Positions 37,739 to 46,171 of a DNA stretch of 64,000 nt are shown piece by piece. The notes under the pieces are model-generated. The model ran no database searches. It was not told the DNA's origin and was given only the letters and a program-made list of their open reading frames with translations. A program made the translations under genes and the position numbers. The stretch comes from Comamonadaceae bacterium (lineage in GTDB: Bacteria; Pseudomonadota; Gammaproteobacteria; Burkholderiales; Burkholderiaceae_C): contig JAIXRJ010000012.1 of NCBI GenBank assembly GCA_027485235.1, forward strand, positions 1-64,000, in the 5' to 3' direction. Positions within the stretch are counted from its first letter, which is position 1. Every line of letters begins with the position of its first letter.

Positions 37739-38704
37739 TTATGCCTCGTTGCCTGCGACGATGCTCATCACCGCCATGCGCACCGCGATGCCGAAAGTCA
37801 CTTGCGGCAAGATCACGCTTTGCTGGCCGTCGACCACGGCCGAGTCGATCTCGACGCCGCGGTTGATGGGGCCGGGGTGCATGACGATGGCGTCGGGTTT
37901 GGCCAGCTGGAGTTTTTCAGGCGTGAGGCCAAAGCTTTGGAAGTATTCCTGGCTGGAGGGCAGTAAAGCGCCGCTCATGCGCTCGTTTTGCAAGCGCAGC
38001 ATGATGACCACGTCACAGCCTTGGATGCCCTCCTCGAGGTTGTTGAAGACACGCACGCCCATGTGCGCCATGTCGGCCGGCACCAGCGTTTTGGGGCCGA
38101 CCACACGCACTTCGGCGCAGCCCAGGGTGGTGAGTGCATGGATGTCGGAGCGCGCCACACGCGAGTGCATTACGTCGCCCACGATGGCCACAGTGAGGTT
38201 GGCAAAATCTTTTTTGTAATGCCGGATGGTGTACATGTCCAGCAGCGCCTGCGTGGGGTGGGCGTGACGCCCGTCACCCGCGTTGACCACGTGCACATGG
38301 GGCGCCACGTGTTGCGCGATCAAATACGGCGCGCCCGACTCGCTGTGCCGCACCACAAAAATGTCGGCGGCCATGGCGCTCAGGTTGGCGATGGTGTCGA
38401 GCAGCGACTCGCCCTTGGCTGCAGACGAGCGGGCGATGTCCAGGGTGTAAACGTCGGCCGACAGGCGGGTGGCGGCGATGTCGAAAGTGGTGCGGGTGCG
38501 GGTGCTGTTCTCGAAGAACAGGTTGAAAACGCTCTTGCCGCGCAGGAGGGGCACTTTTTTGACTTCACGATCGCTCACGCTGACGAAGCTGGCCGCGGTG
38601 TCCAGGATATGGGTCAGGATGTCCTTGGACAGACCTTCGGTAGACAGCAAGTGGATCAGCTCGCCGTTTTGATTCAGTTGGGGGTTGTTGCGTTTGTAGA
38701 GCAT
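37739..38704 (-). CDS. pyrB: Aspartate carbamoyltransferase catalytic subunit
   Basis: 321 residues. Carbamoyl-phosphate motif [12 protein letters not shown] is visible near residue 60, with [12 protein letters not shown] and the 240s loop MLRLQNER. It condenses carbamoyl phosphate and aspartate to carbamoyl-aspartate. It lies between pyrR and pyrC' with 16- and 9-base gaps, so PyrB and PyrC' are made together as expected for a PyrB-PyrC' dodecamer. No pyrI regulatory subunit gene is present. Confidence 0.96.
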   Translation of the reverse strand: MLYKRNNPQLNQNGELIHLLSTEGLSKDILTHILDTAASFVSVSDREVKKVPLLRGKSVFNLFFENSTRTRTTFDIAATRLSADVYTLDIARSSAAKGESLLDTIANLSAMAADIFVVRHSESGAPYLIAQHVAPHVHVVNAGDGRHAHPTQALLDMYTIRHYKKDFANLTVAIVGDVMHSRVARSDIHALTTLGCAEVRVVGPKTLVPADMAHMGVRVFNNLEEGIQGCDVVIMLRLQNERMSGALLPSSQEYFQSFGLTPEKLQLAKPDAIVMHPGPINRGVEIDSAVVDGQQSVILPQVTFGIAVRMAVMSIVAGNEA

Positions 38705-38720
38705 GCTGTTCTCGCCTCAA

Positions 38721-39221
38721 TCAGGCTTTGTTCTCCACGTCAAAACTGAAGCGCCCTGCCGCGTCGCGGGCCAGCGCCAGCGATTGCGTCTCGGGCAGGC
38801 CCACGCGGGCGGCCGCGTAGTCGGCCTGCACCGGCAACTGACGCCCACCGCGGTCCACCAGCACCGCCAGCCGCACGCGGGCGGGGCGACCGTAGTCAAA
38901 AATCTCATTGAGTACGGCGCGAATCGTTCGGCCGGTGTAGAGCACATCGTCGAGCACCAGAATGTCGGCACCGTCGACCTCGAAGGGCAGGCTGGTCTGG
39001 CCGCCCGCCGACAGGCCACGCTGGGCAAAGTCGTCGCGGTGCATGACAGACGACACCCGACCCGCCTCACCGGGCAGACCCAGGTCGCGTTGCAGACGCT
39101 GCGCCAGCCAGGCGCCGCCCGAGGTGATGCCCACCAGTCGGGTGTTGGCCTGGCAAAGGTTGCGCACACCACGCAAGAGTTCTTGGTACAAGGCTTCGGC
39201 ATCGAGGGCGAGGGCACTCAT
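38721..39221 (-). CDS. pyrR: PyrR bifunctional regulator / uracil phosphoribosyltransferase
   Basis: 166 residues. The PRPP-binding motif ILVLDDVLYTGRT is near residue 95, with the PyrR-type SSVMHRDDFAQRG. In Gram-positives PyrR attenuates pyr operons; in beta/gammaproteobacteria regulatory binding is less established and uracil salvage may be its role. The ATG at 39221 overlaps the ruvX stop (ATGA) and has GGAG upstream. I looked for an attenuator before pyrB: the 16-base gap leaves no room. Confidence 0.93.
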   Translation of the reverse strand: MSALALDAEALYQELLRGVRNLCQANTRLVGITSGGAWLAQRLQRDLGLPGEAGRVSSVMHRDDFAQRGLSAGGQTSLPFEVDGADILVLDDVLYTGRTIRAVLNEIFDYGRPARVRLAVLVDRGGRQLPVQADYAAARVGLPETQSLALARDAAGRFSFDVENKA

Positions 39222-39634
39222 GGCAAGCTCCTTAAAAATTGGTCCAAAATGATCGCCGCCGCCGCCGCATCGGCGTCTTTGGCGCCATAAGAATGCGCTT
39301 CGGTCGTGCTGTAACGCTCGTCCACCTCGTACACCGACAGGCCAAAACGGCCACGCAGCTGGCGGCCGAACTTGCGGGCACGCAGGGTGTTCTCGTGTTC
39401 GCCGCCGTCGGGGTGAGTCGGCACGCCAATCACCAGCGCGTCGGGCTGCCACTCTGTGATGCGTTGGGCGATGTGCGCGAACCGGGCATCTCCCTCGGCG
39501 GCAATCGTGCCTTGCGGCGTGGCCGATTTCATGAGGCGGTTGCCCACGGCCACGCCGGTGCGCTTGAGGCCATAGTCAAAGGCCAGAAAACTCTGGTGGT
39601 GAGACGGGACGGTGTTCTCGAGGGTGCTGTTCAT
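39218..39634 (-). CDS. ruvX: YqgF/RuvX Holliday-junction resolvase-like nuclease
   Basis: 138 residues with an RNase H-like fold: FLAFDYGLKRTGVAVGN (catalytic D), VIGVPTHPDG, and DERYSTTEAH. Related proteins process the 5' end of 16S pre-rRNA and have been proposed to resolve Holliday junctions. It overlaps both yqgE (ATGA at 39631-39634) and pyrR (ATGA), a tightly coupled trio. Confidence 0.95.
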   Translation of the reverse strand: MNSTLENTVPSHHQSFLAFDYGLKRTGVAVGNRLMKSATPQGTIAAEGDARFAHIAQRITEWQPDALVIGVPTHPDGGEHENTLRARKFGRQLRGRFGLSVYEVDERYSTTEAHSYGAKDADAAAAAIILDQFLRSLP

Positions 39635-40239
39635 GCGTGCCCCGCGTCCGGCGAGAGCATCCAGCTTTTGAGGCCGAGCAGGTCCAGCGCACGGTCGTAA
39701 CGCTCGGCCATGGGCACCTCAAAAATCACATCGGCCGAGGCGGGCACGGTGAGCCAGGTGTTTTCACCCAGCTCCGATTCGAGCTGGCCTTCGCCCCAAG
39801 ATGCATAACCCAGTGTGATCAGCACCCGACGCGGGCCGGCCCCCGAGGACAAGGCTTCCAGCACATCTCGCGAGGTGGTCATTTCCAGCCCACCGGGCAC
39901 GGTGAGCGTCGAGGCGTAGGCCGAGCCTTCTTGTTCAGGCTTGTCCATGCGCAGGGGGTCGTGCAAAGGGTCGTGCAGCACAAAGCCGCGCTCGGTCTGC
40001 ACCGGCCCCCCCTGAGAAACCGGATTTTGCATCAGGTCTTCGCGTCGCAGCGTCAAATCCACCTTGTCAAACAGGTGGCGCATGCTGATGTCGGCGGGTT
40101 TGTTGATGATCAGGCCCATGGCGCCGCGTGGGCTGTGCTCGCACATGTAGACCACGCTGCGGGCAAAAGTCTCGTCCTCCAACCCGGGCATGGCGATCAG
40201 GAAATGATGCTTGAGGTCAATGGAGGCACAATCGGTCAT
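39631..40239 (-). CDS. yqgE: YqgE/UPF0301 (DUF179) protein
   Basis: 202 residues with the DUF179 hallmarks FLIAMPGLEDETFARSVVYMCEH (positions about 12-34, given here as the start of the fold), GAMGLIINKP and GYASWGEGQLESE. Function is unknown across the family. It is nearly always found next to ruvX, as here. First gene of the yqgE-ruvX-pyrR-pyrB-pyrC' operon; its start is directly behind a -10 element (40246). Confidence 0.93.
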   Translation of the reverse strand: MTDCASIDLKHHFLIAMPGLEDETFARSVVYMCEHSPRGAMGLIINKPADISMRHLFDKVDLTLRREDLMQNPVSQGGPVQTERGFVLHDPLHDPLRMDKPEQEGSAYASTLTVPGGLEMTTSRDVLEALSSGAGPRRVLITLGYASWGEGQLESELGENTWLTVPASADVIFEVPMAERYDRALDLLGLKSWMLSPDAGHA

Positions 40240-40245
40240 GTGCTG

Positions 40246-40251
40246 ATTTTA
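40246..40251 (-). promoter_or_regulatory. Candidate -10 element of a leaderless yqgE-pyr operon transcript
   Basis: On the minus strand TAAAAT is followed by CAGCAC and then the ATG at 40239, a 6-base gap without Shine-Dalgarno. No clear -35 at 16-18 bases. Same geometry as hemA. Confidence 0.4.
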
Positions 40252-40313
40252 ACGGCCCTGCCCCCGGGCCAGGGCCATCCAGCGCTCTCACAGATCCAAC
40301 CGGACAAGCTGTC

Positions 40314-41789
40314 ATGGAAAGCACATTTACGAGCGGCTTGGTTTGGCTGCGGCGCGACCTGCGCGTGGCCGACCATTGCGCGCTGTACCACGCACTCCAA
40401 CACTGCCAGCGGGTGCATGTGGCCTTTGTGTTTGACACCGCCATCCTGGACCCACTGCCCCGCACCGACCGCCGGGTCGAGTTCATCCGCGAATCGCTGG
40501 TGGAGGTCGATGCGCAGCTGCGCCAGTTGGCCGGGCACCCCCAGGCCGGCCTGATCGTGCGCCATGGCGTGGCGCAAGACAAGATCGCGAAATTGGCGCA
40601 CCACCTGCAGGTGCAGGCGGTGTTTGCCAACCACGACGACGAGCCCTTGGCTCTGGCCCGCGACATCCAGGTGCGCGGCCACCTGGCTGACCACGGCATC
40701 GTGTTCCACACCTTCAAAGACCATGTGGTGTTTGAGCGCAAGGAAGTGCTGACCCAAGTGGGCAAGCCTTTTGCCGTGTTCACCCCCTACAAAAACGCCT
40801 GGCTCAAGAAAATCACCGCCGATGACTTGCAGGCTTACCCGGTCGAACAGCACGCCCATCACCTGGCCCCGCGACCGGAGAACCTGGCCCAGCCCGTGCC
40901 CGAGTTACAGGACCTCGATTTCGAAGCCACCAACCTCAAAGCTTTGAAAATCCCCACCGGCGAGTCCGGCGGACAGGCTTTGCTGAGCGATTTCCTGACC
41001 CGCATCGACCAGTACGAAGACACCCGCAACTTCCCGGCGGTCAAAGGCCCCAGCTACCTGAGCGTGCACCTGCGCTTTGGCACGGTGTCGATCCGCCAGC
41101 TGGCCCGCGAGGCACATGCCCGCATGAGCGCAGGCAGCGCGGGCGCAGCGGTGTGGTTGTCCGAGCTGATCTGGCGCGACTTTTATGTGCAGGTGCTGCA
41201 CAACTTTGGTCATGTGGGGCGGGGCGAGAGCTTCAAGCCCGAGTACGACACGATCAAGTGGGAACACGGCCCCCACGCCCACAAACTGTTGGACGCCTGG
41301 TGCCAAGCCCGCACTGGCTACCCGCTGGTGGACGCGGCCATGCGCCAACTCAACCAAACAGGCTACATGCACAACCGCCTGCGCATGGTGGTGGCGAGCT
41401 TCTTGGTCAAGGATTTGGGCATCGACTGGCGCTGGGGCGAAAAGTACTTCGCGACCCACCTGAACGACTTTGATTTGTCGGCCAACAACGGCGGCTGGCA
41501 GTGGGCCAGCTCCAGCGGTTGCGATGCGCAGCCCTACTTTCGCATCTTCAACCCGATCAGCCAAAGCGAAAAGTTCGACCCGGAAGGCAAATTCATCCGC
41601 CGCTATGTGCCCGAGCTGGCGGCCCTGCCCACAGCAGCGCTGCACGCGCCCTGGCTGGCCAAGCCGCTGGAATTACAAACAGCCGACGTGGTGATCGGCA
41701 AGACCTACCCTGCGCCCATCGTGGACCACGCCGAAGCCCGAGAGAAGACGCTGGCCCGCTACGCTGTGGTCAAGAAAAAAGCCGCCTGA
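40314..41789 (+). CDS. phrB: Deoxyribodipyrimidine photo-lyase (class I CPD photolyase)
   Basis: 491 residues. N-terminal antenna-chromophore Rossmann domain (LVWLRRDLRVADHCAL) and C-terminal FAD domain with LIWRDFYVQVLHNFG, the NRLRMVVASFLVKDLGIDWRWGE region and the FAD-binding DFDLSANNGGWQW. The DNA-contact and tryptophan-chain positions appear intact. It repairs UV-induced cyclobutane dimers using blue light. Single gene, divergent from yqgE and convergent with rubredoxin. Confidence 0.96.
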   Translation: MESTFTSGLVWLRRDLRVADHCALYHALQHCQRVHVAFVFDTAILDPLPRTDRRVEFIRESLVEVDAQLRQLAGHPQAGLIVRHGVAQDKIAKLAHHLQVQAVFANHDDEPLALARDIQVRGHLADHGIVFHTFKDHVVFERKEVLTQVGKPFAVFTPYKNAWLKKITADDLQAYPVEQHAHHLAPRPENLAQPVPELQDLDFEATNLKALKIPTGESGGQALLSDFLTRIDQYEDTRNFPAVKGPSYLSVHLRFGTVSIRQLAREAHARMSAGSAGAAVWLSELIWRDFYVQVLHNFGHVGRGESFKPEYDTIKWEHGPHAHKLLDAWCQARTGYPLVDAAMRQLNQTGYMHNRLRMVVASFLVKDLGIDWRWGEKYFATHLNDFDLSANNGGWQWASSSGCDAQPYFRIFNPISQSEKFDPEGKFIRRYVPELAALPTAALHAPWLAKPLELQTADVVIGKTYPAPIVDHAEAREKTLARYAVVKKKAA

Positions 41790-41815
41790 TCCAGGCGGCC
41801 CTTCCATCGCAGCGC

Positions 41816-41986
41816 TCAGATCGCCACCATCTCGAAGTCTTCTTTGCGGGCGGCGCACTCAGGGCAGGTCCAGTTCATGGGCACGTCTTCCCACTTGGTG
41901 CCAGGCGGGATGCCGTGCTCGGGGTCGCCCTCGGCTTCGTCGTAAATCCAGCCGCAAATCAGGCACATCCAGGTTTTGTGTTCCAT
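41816..41986 (-). CDS. Rubredoxin
   Basis: 56 residues, found by reading the reverse complement of the photolyase-thiD gap. The four iron ligands are C8 and C11 in MCLICGWIYDEAEGDP and C41 and C44 in NWTCPECAARKEDFEMV. A one-electron carrier with a single Fe(Cys)4 centre. Divergent rubredoxin-thiD-hemL is a conserved Burkholderiales arrangement. Start ATG at 41986; promoter elements TTGGGC and TACAAT (42026-42031) lie upstream. Confidence 0.95.
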   Translation of the reverse strand: MEHKTWMCLICGWIYDEAEGDPEHGIPPGTKWEDVPMNWTCPECAARKEDFEMVAI

Positions 41987-42025
41987 CACAGTGTCGCAAT
42001 CAGAGAGTCGAATAGAATGAATTGA

Positions 42026-42053
42026 ATTGTATCGGGCCGCGCAGTTGGCCCAA
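42026..42053 (-). promoter_or_regulatory. Candidate sigma-70 promoter of rubredoxin
   Basis: Read on the minus strand: TTGGGC (42048-42053), 16-base spacer, TACAAT (42026-42031), about 40 bases before the start codon. Both hexamers match the consensus at four or five of six positions. Confidence 0.5.
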
Positions 42054-42089
42054 TCGAGGGCTACTTGAAGACCACTGCGATTCGCCTTT

Positions 42090-43052
42090 ATGACCGATCA
42101 CATCCCAGACGCTCCCGAACCCGACACGCTGCCCGAGACCGAAGCGGCTGAAGCCGAAGAATCAGCAGGCTTGGCCTGCATTTTGTCCTTCAATGCCAAT
42201 GACCCCAGCGGCGCAGGCGGACTGACCTGCGACGCCACGGCCATGGCTTCTGTCGGAGCACATTGCCTGCCGGTGTGCACCGGCGCCTATGTGCGCGATA
42301 CCACCCACATCACCGACTTTTACCCCCTCGACGACGAAGCCGTTGACGACCAAGCCCGCACCGTGGCCGAAGACATGCCGGTGCAAGTCATCAAAGTGGG
42401 TTTTGTGGGCACCCCCGAGAATCTGGCCGTCATTGCCGGATTGGCCGACGACTACGAGGGCGTGCCCGTGGTGGCCTACATGCCCAACCTGTCTTGGTGG
42501 GAAGAACACAAGATCGACGACTATTTGGACGCTTTTCGAGAGTTGCTGCTGCCACAAACCAGCGTGCTGGTGGGCCACCACAGCACCCTGCGCCGCTGGC
42601 TGCTGCCAGACTGGAGCGGCGAGCGCAACCCTGGCCCACGCGACTTCGCCAAAGCCGCCTCAGAACTGGGCGTGCCGTTCACCTTGGTCACGGGCCTGCC
42701 TTTGCCCGAGCAGTACATTGACAACGTGCTGGCTTCTCCCGAAAGCGTCATCAGCCACGAAAAGTTCGAGCTCATCGAGGCCGTGTTTGCCGGGGCCGGC
42801 GACACGCTCACCGCCGCACTGGCGGCCTTGCTGGCCACTGGCATGGATTTGCCCGAAGCCACCAGCGAAGCCTTGCACTACCTGGACCGCTGCCTGGACG
42901 AAGGCTTTCGCCCAGGCATGGGCCAAGTCATTCCGGACCGGCTGTTTTGGGCCTTGCCCGACGGCGAAGAGACCGATGACGACGAAGAAGGTCCCGATGT
43001 GCACCCCGGTGCCGATTACTTCGAAGTGCCTTTCAACGAAACCAAACACTGA
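42090..43052 (+). CDS. thiD: ThiD-like hydroxymethylpyrimidine/phosphomethylpyrimidine kinase
   Basis: 320 residues, ribokinase fold. The N-terminal substrate motif reads [18 protein letters not shown] in place of the usual GxDxSGGAGIQADLKT, and the C-terminal anion hole is [14 protein letters not shown] rather than GTGC/T. An acidic N-terminal extension (about 1-27) and acidic C-terminal tail ([12 protein letters not shown]) are extra. It is assigned to the thiamine pathway by fold and by the conserved rubredoxin-thiD-hemL order, but the divergence in the pyrimidine-binding region leaves room for another substrate. No TPP riboswitch is visible upstream. Confidence 0.8.
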   Translation: MTDHIPDAPEPDTLPETEAAEAEESAGLACILSFNANDPSGAGGLTCDATAMASVGAHCLPVCTGAYVRDTTHITDFYPLDDEAVDDQARTVAEDMPVQVIKVGFVGTPENLAVIAGLADDYEGVPVVAYMPNLSWWEEHKIDDYLDAFRELLLPQTSVLVGHHSTLRRWLLPDWSGERNPGPRDFAKAASELGVPFTLVTGLPLPEQYIDNVLASPESVISHEKFELIEAVFAGAGDTLTAALAALLATGMDLPEATSEALHYLDRCLDEGFRPGMGQVIPDRLFWALPDGEETDDDEEGPDVHPGADYFEVPFNETKH

Positions 43053-43060
43053 GACCCGAC

Positions 43061-44356
43061 ATGACCGACCGCAACCAAGCCCTTTTTGACCGTGCCGCCC
43101 AAGTGATCCCTGGCGGCGTGAATTCCCCCGTGCGCGCCTTTCGCGCGGTAGGTGGCACCCCCCGCTTTGTACAGCGCGCGCAAGGCGCCTATTTTTGGGA
43201 CGCCAACGGCCAGAGATACATCGACTACATCGGCTCTTGGGGCCCCATGATCCTGGGCCATGGCCACCCGGCCGTGCTCGAAGCGGTACAAAAAGCCGCG
43301 CTCGACGGCTTCTCGTTTGGTGCGCCCACCGAGCGCGAGATCGAATTGGCCGAAGCCATCCTCAAACATGTGCCGTCCATGGAGATGGTGCGCCTGGTCA
43401 GCTCGGGCACCGAAGCGGGCATGAGCGCCTTGCGCCTGGCCCGCGGGGCGACAGGCCGCAGCAAGTTCATCAAGTTCGAAGGCTGCTACCACGGCCATGC
43501 CGACGCGCTGCTGGTCAAAGCCGGCTCGGGCTTGGCCACCTTTGGCAACCCCACCAGCGCCGGCGTGCCACCCGAGGTGGTGCGCGACACGCTGGTGCTG
43601 GAGTACAACAACATCGCCGCGCTGGAAGAAGCCTTCGCCCTGCACGGCAAGGAACTCGCTTGCGTGATGATCGAGCCCATCGCCGGCAATATGAACTTTG
43701 TGCGCGCCAGCGTGCCCTTCATGACGCGCTGCCGCGAGCTGTGTACCGAATACGGCGCCTTGCTGGTATTTGACGAAGTCATGTCGGGCTTTCGGGTGGC
43801 CTTGGGCAGCGCGCAAAGCGTGTACGCCCAATTGATCCCCGGCTTCAAGCCCGACATGACGGTGCTGGGCAAGGTGATTGGCGGGGGCATGCCTTTGGCC
43901 GCATTTGGTGGCCCGCGCGACATCATGTCCAAATTAGCGCCCACCGGCCCGGTGTACCAAGCAGGCACACTCAGCGGCAACCCGGTGGCCACCGCCTGCG
44001 GCTTGGCCACTTTGAAAGAAATTGCCAAACCCGGCTTTTTCGACAACTTGAGTGCCCGCACCCAAAGCCTGGTGGATGGCCTGAAAGTCGCTGCCGCTGC
44101 AGCGGGCGTGCCTTTCAGTGCCGACTGCCAAGGCGGCATGTTCGGCTTTTTCTTGCTGCCCGAGTTGGCGCAAAACTACGCCCAGGTCATGACCAGCGAC
44201 AGCCCCAAGTTCAACAAACTGTTCCACGGCCTGCTCGACGGTGGCGTCTACATTGCACCCGCTTTGTACGAAGCTGGATTTGTGAGCGCCGCCCACACCG
44301 AAGCCGACATCGCCGAAACGGTGCGTGTGGCGGCTGAAGTGTTCAAAACGCTTTGA
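43061..44356 (+). CDS. hemL: Glutamate-1-semialdehyde 2,1-aminomutase
   Basis: 431 residues. PLP lysine K271 in [17 protein letters not shown], with [13 protein letters not shown] at the N-terminus and [13 protein letters not shown] as the aminotransferase class III segment. It converts glutamate-1-semialdehyde, product of HemA, to 5-aminolaevulinate. Start 8 bases after the thiD stop. Confidence 0.97.
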   Translation: MTDRNQALFDRAAQVIPGGVNSPVRAFRAVGGTPRFVQRAQGAYFWDANGQRYIDYIGSWGPMILGHGHPAVLEAVQKAALDGFSFGAPTEREIELAEAILKHVPSMEMVRLVSSGTEAGMSALRLARGATGRSKFIKFEGCYHGHADALLVKAGSGLATFGNPTSAGVPPEVVRDTLVLEYNNIAALEEAFALHGKELACVMIEPIAGNMNFVRASVPFMTRCRELCTEYGALLVFDEVMSGFRVALGSAQSVYAQLIPGFKPDMTVLGKVIGGGMPLAAFGGPRDIMSKLAPTGPVYQAGTLSGNPVATACGLATLKEIAKPGFFDNLSARTQSLVDGLKVAAAAAGVPFSADCQGGMFGFFLLPELAQNYAQVMTSDSPKFNKLFHGLLDGGVYIAPALYEAGFVSAAHTEADIAETVRVAAEVFKTL

Positions 44357-44360
44357 AAAA

Positions 44361-44471
44361 ATGAAACGGCTGGCCTGCGTGATCTGCGCCGTTTCAGCCT
44401 GGGGCTCAGCCCGCGCCGAATCAGATGTCAACCTCTTGGGGAGCAAAGCCGGGTTTATTCCACCCATTTAG
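44361..44471 (+). pseudogene. 36-codon secreted-peptide reading frame after hemL (possible gene remnant)
   Basis: An ATG four bases after the hemL stop opens a 36-residue reading frame, MKRLACVICAVSAWGSARA then a short mature part ending GFIPPI. It has the shape of a Sec signal peptide with an AxA cleavage site but almost no mature protein, which suggests either a truncated exported protein or chance. No Shine-Dalgarno beyond AAAAA. It may simply be non-coding. Confidence 0.25.
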
Positions 44472-44523
44472 ACACCGACAAAAGCCTGCGCAACGCCAAC
44501 CCAGTGTCTTTGGGGAATTCGTA

Positions 44524-44994
44524 TCAGGGTTGCGCCAGCATGGGCACAAAACTGGCACGGGCCTCACCATCGAGTTGCTTGGTGAGTATTTGCAACAAGG
44601 CCATGAACTGCGCACGCTCGTCCGGGCTGAAAGGGCTCAGCAGCGTGTCGTGTGCTTTTTGAACCGGCTCGCTGGCTTGCTGCAGCAAACATTGCCCTGC
44701 AGCGGTCAGGCTCACGGACATCTGTCGGCGGTTTTCAGATGAAATCGTGCGCTGGCAAAACCCCCGCTCCTCCAGGCCCTTGAGGACCCTCAGCACGGTG
44801 ACTTTGTCAAAAGCCAAAGCCCGGGCCAGGCTGGATTGGTCGATGCCAGATTGCGCTTGAATGATGCACAAAACCCCGTACTGGGCAGGCGTGATCGCCA
44901 AATCGGCGCAAGCGCGCTCAAAGATCGAAGCCGAGATCTGATGGGCTCTGCGCAACAAAAAACCCGGGCGTTGGTAAATATCTGGTGTGGACAT
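44524..44994 (-). CDS. MarR-family transcriptional regulator
   Basis: 156 residues with the winged helix: helix-turn-helix region ITPAQYGVLCIIQAQSGIDQSSLARALAFDK and wing EERGFCQRTISSENRRQMSVSLT (both shortened by the reader's eye to positions 45-105). MarR proteins are dimeric repressors released by phenolic or aromatic ligands. It is divergent from the Bug receptor and 1.2 kb from the flavin hydroxylase; operator-like sites occur before both (45043 and 47386). Start ATG at 44994; a longer frame upstream is unlike MarR. Confidence 0.9.
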   Translation of the reverse strand: MSTPDIYQRPGFLLRRAHQISASIFERACADLAITPAQYGVLCIIQAQSGIDQSSLARALAFDKVTVLRVLKGLEERGFCQRTISSENRRQMSVSLTAAGQCLLQQASEPVQKAHDTLLSPFSPDERAQFMALLQILTKQLDGEARASFVPMLAQP

Positions 44995-45042
44995 GGGGCA
45001 GGGATTGCCAGAATATGCGCAGCAAACGCCAAGATCAATAAT

Positions 45043-45058
45043 GGTTTGCATACTAACC
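45043..45058 (+). promoter_or_regulatory. Operator-like imperfect palindrome before the Bug receptor
   Basis: GGTTTGCATACTAACC: 12 of 16 bases are symmetric (GGTT...AACC with inner G-AT-C). It lies just downstream of an AATAAT (45037-45042) and 17 bases before the start at 45075, a position where a bound repressor would block transcription. Shares GCATACTAAC with the site at 47387-47396. Confidence 0.55.
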
Positions 45059-45074
45059 CATGGAATGCACGCCA

Positions 45075-46058
45075 ATGAACCCCTTACGACGACAGCTGTC
45101 TGCATTGCTGGCCGCCAGCTGTGCCCTGTATGGCATCACCCCCATGGCCATGGCACAAACGGTGCCCAGCCAAGCCCCCATCAAATTGATCGTGCCCTTC
45201 ACGCCAGGCACCGGCATTGACTTGATTGCCCGCACACTCGGGCCCAAACTCGCCCAGCGCTTGAACCGCCCGGTGGTGGTGGAAAACCGCGTCGGGGCTT
45301 CCGGCAACATTGGCACCGAAGCCGTGGTGCGCGCTGCACCCGATGGCAACACCTTGCTGGTCAGCGTGAACACTTTGGTCATGAACCGCGCCTTGTTTCC
45401 GGGCATCGGTTTCGATCCGGTCAAAGACCTGACCCCCATTTCCCAAACCAGCTGGGGTCAATTGCTGCTGGTGACACACCCCAAATCGGGCTACAAGACC
45501 GCGGGTGAATTGGTGGAGACGGCCCGCAAACAGCCCGGACAGATCAACTACGCATCGCCCGGCGTTGGCACGCCCCACCACCTGTCCATGGAGTTGTTCA
45601 AGAACACCGCGAAAGTGTTTTTGACCCACATCCCGTACCGCGGCACAGGCCCGGCGGTCACCGATTTGCTGGGCGGACAAGTGGATGTGATGTTCCTCCC
45701 GATCCATGTCGCCTTGGCCCACATCCGCACAGGCCGCTTGGTGGCCCTGGGCATCGGCAGTGACAAACGCCACCCACTTTTGCCCGACCTGCCCACCTTG
45801 TCTGAGGCGAAAGCCGGCAGTGTGAACGTGGGCATGTGGTTTGGCGTTTTTGCACCCAAGGGCACACCCGCGGACCTCATCCATCTCTACAACAGCGAAA
45901 TCAATCTGCTGCTGGCCGGTGAAGATGTGAAAAAAGCGTTCGTATCACAAGGCATGGACCCGCTGGGCGGCACGCCTCAGGCCTTCGGTCAATTGGTGGA
46001 GCGCGATGCTGAACGCTGGGCAAAACTGATCAAGGATCAAGGCATCAAGGCTGAATGA
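45075..46058 (+). CDS. Tripartite tricarboxylate transporter (Bug-family) substrate-binding protein
   Basis: About 327 residues. Signal peptide MNPLRRQLSALLAASCALYG with cleavage after AMA. The Bug/TctC fold shows IKLIVPFTPGTGIDLIARTL, VVENRVGASGNIGTEAV and INYASPGVGTPHHL. These periplasmic receptors, hugely expanded in Burkholderiales, bind carboxylates. No TctA/TctB membrane genes are adjacent. Alternative ATG five codons upstream at 45060. Its neighbours suggest an aromatic acid ligand (inference). Confidence 0.9.
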   Translation: MNPLRRQLSALLAASCALYGITPMAMAQTVPSQAPIKLIVPFTPGTGIDLIARTLGPKLAQRLNRPVVVENRVGASGNIGTEAVVRAAPDGNTLLVSVNTLVMNRALFPGIGFDPVKDLTPISQTSWGQLLLVTHPKSGYKTAGELVETARKQPGQINYASPGVGTPHHLSMELFKNTAKVFLTHIPYRGTGPAVTDLLGGQVDVMFLPIHVALAHIRTGRLVALGIGSDKRHPLLPDLPTLSEAKAGSVNVGMWFGVFAPKGTPADLIHLYNSEINLLLAGEDVKKAFVSQGMDPLGGTPQAFGQLVERDAERWAKLIKDQGIKAE

Positions 46059-46084
46059 GATCGCATCAGGGGCACTTCACTGAT

Positions 46085-46110
46085 CGCCCCCGTCGCCCCC
46101 GTCGCCCCCC
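46085..46110. repeat. Near-triplicate 9-bp repeat CGCCCCCGT
   Basis: CGCCCCCGT, CGCCCCCGT, then CGCCCCCC in tandem immediately before and into the terminator stem at 46104. Looks like slippage expansion. Confidence 0.6.
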
Positions 46111-46134
46111 TCGCCTTGCAGGGGGGCTTTTTTT
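46104..46134 (+). terminator. Intrinsic terminator after the Bug receptor gene
   Basis: GCCCCCC (46104-46110), 10-base loop, GGGGGGC (46121-46127), then seven T. Very GC-rich stem. It separates the receptor gene from the convergent hydroxylase gene. Confidence 0.88.
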
Positions 46135-46171
46135 CGTCCGCTCAGGCACACGCCAGGCGGAACCCGATGGA

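Noticed and set aside
38705..38720. PyrR-type attenuator before pyrB
   Set aside because: Only 16 bases separate pyrR and pyrB, too short for terminator and anti-terminator hairpins.
42054..42089. Possible TPP riboswitch before thiD
   Set aside because: The divergent gap to rubredoxin is about 100 bases and holds none of the conserved CUGAGA or ACCUGA-like THI elements.
46085..46134. CRISPR-like or expanding repeat
   Set aside because: The 9-bp CGCCCCCGT units have no spacers and merge into a terminator stem; no cas genes anywhere in the window.
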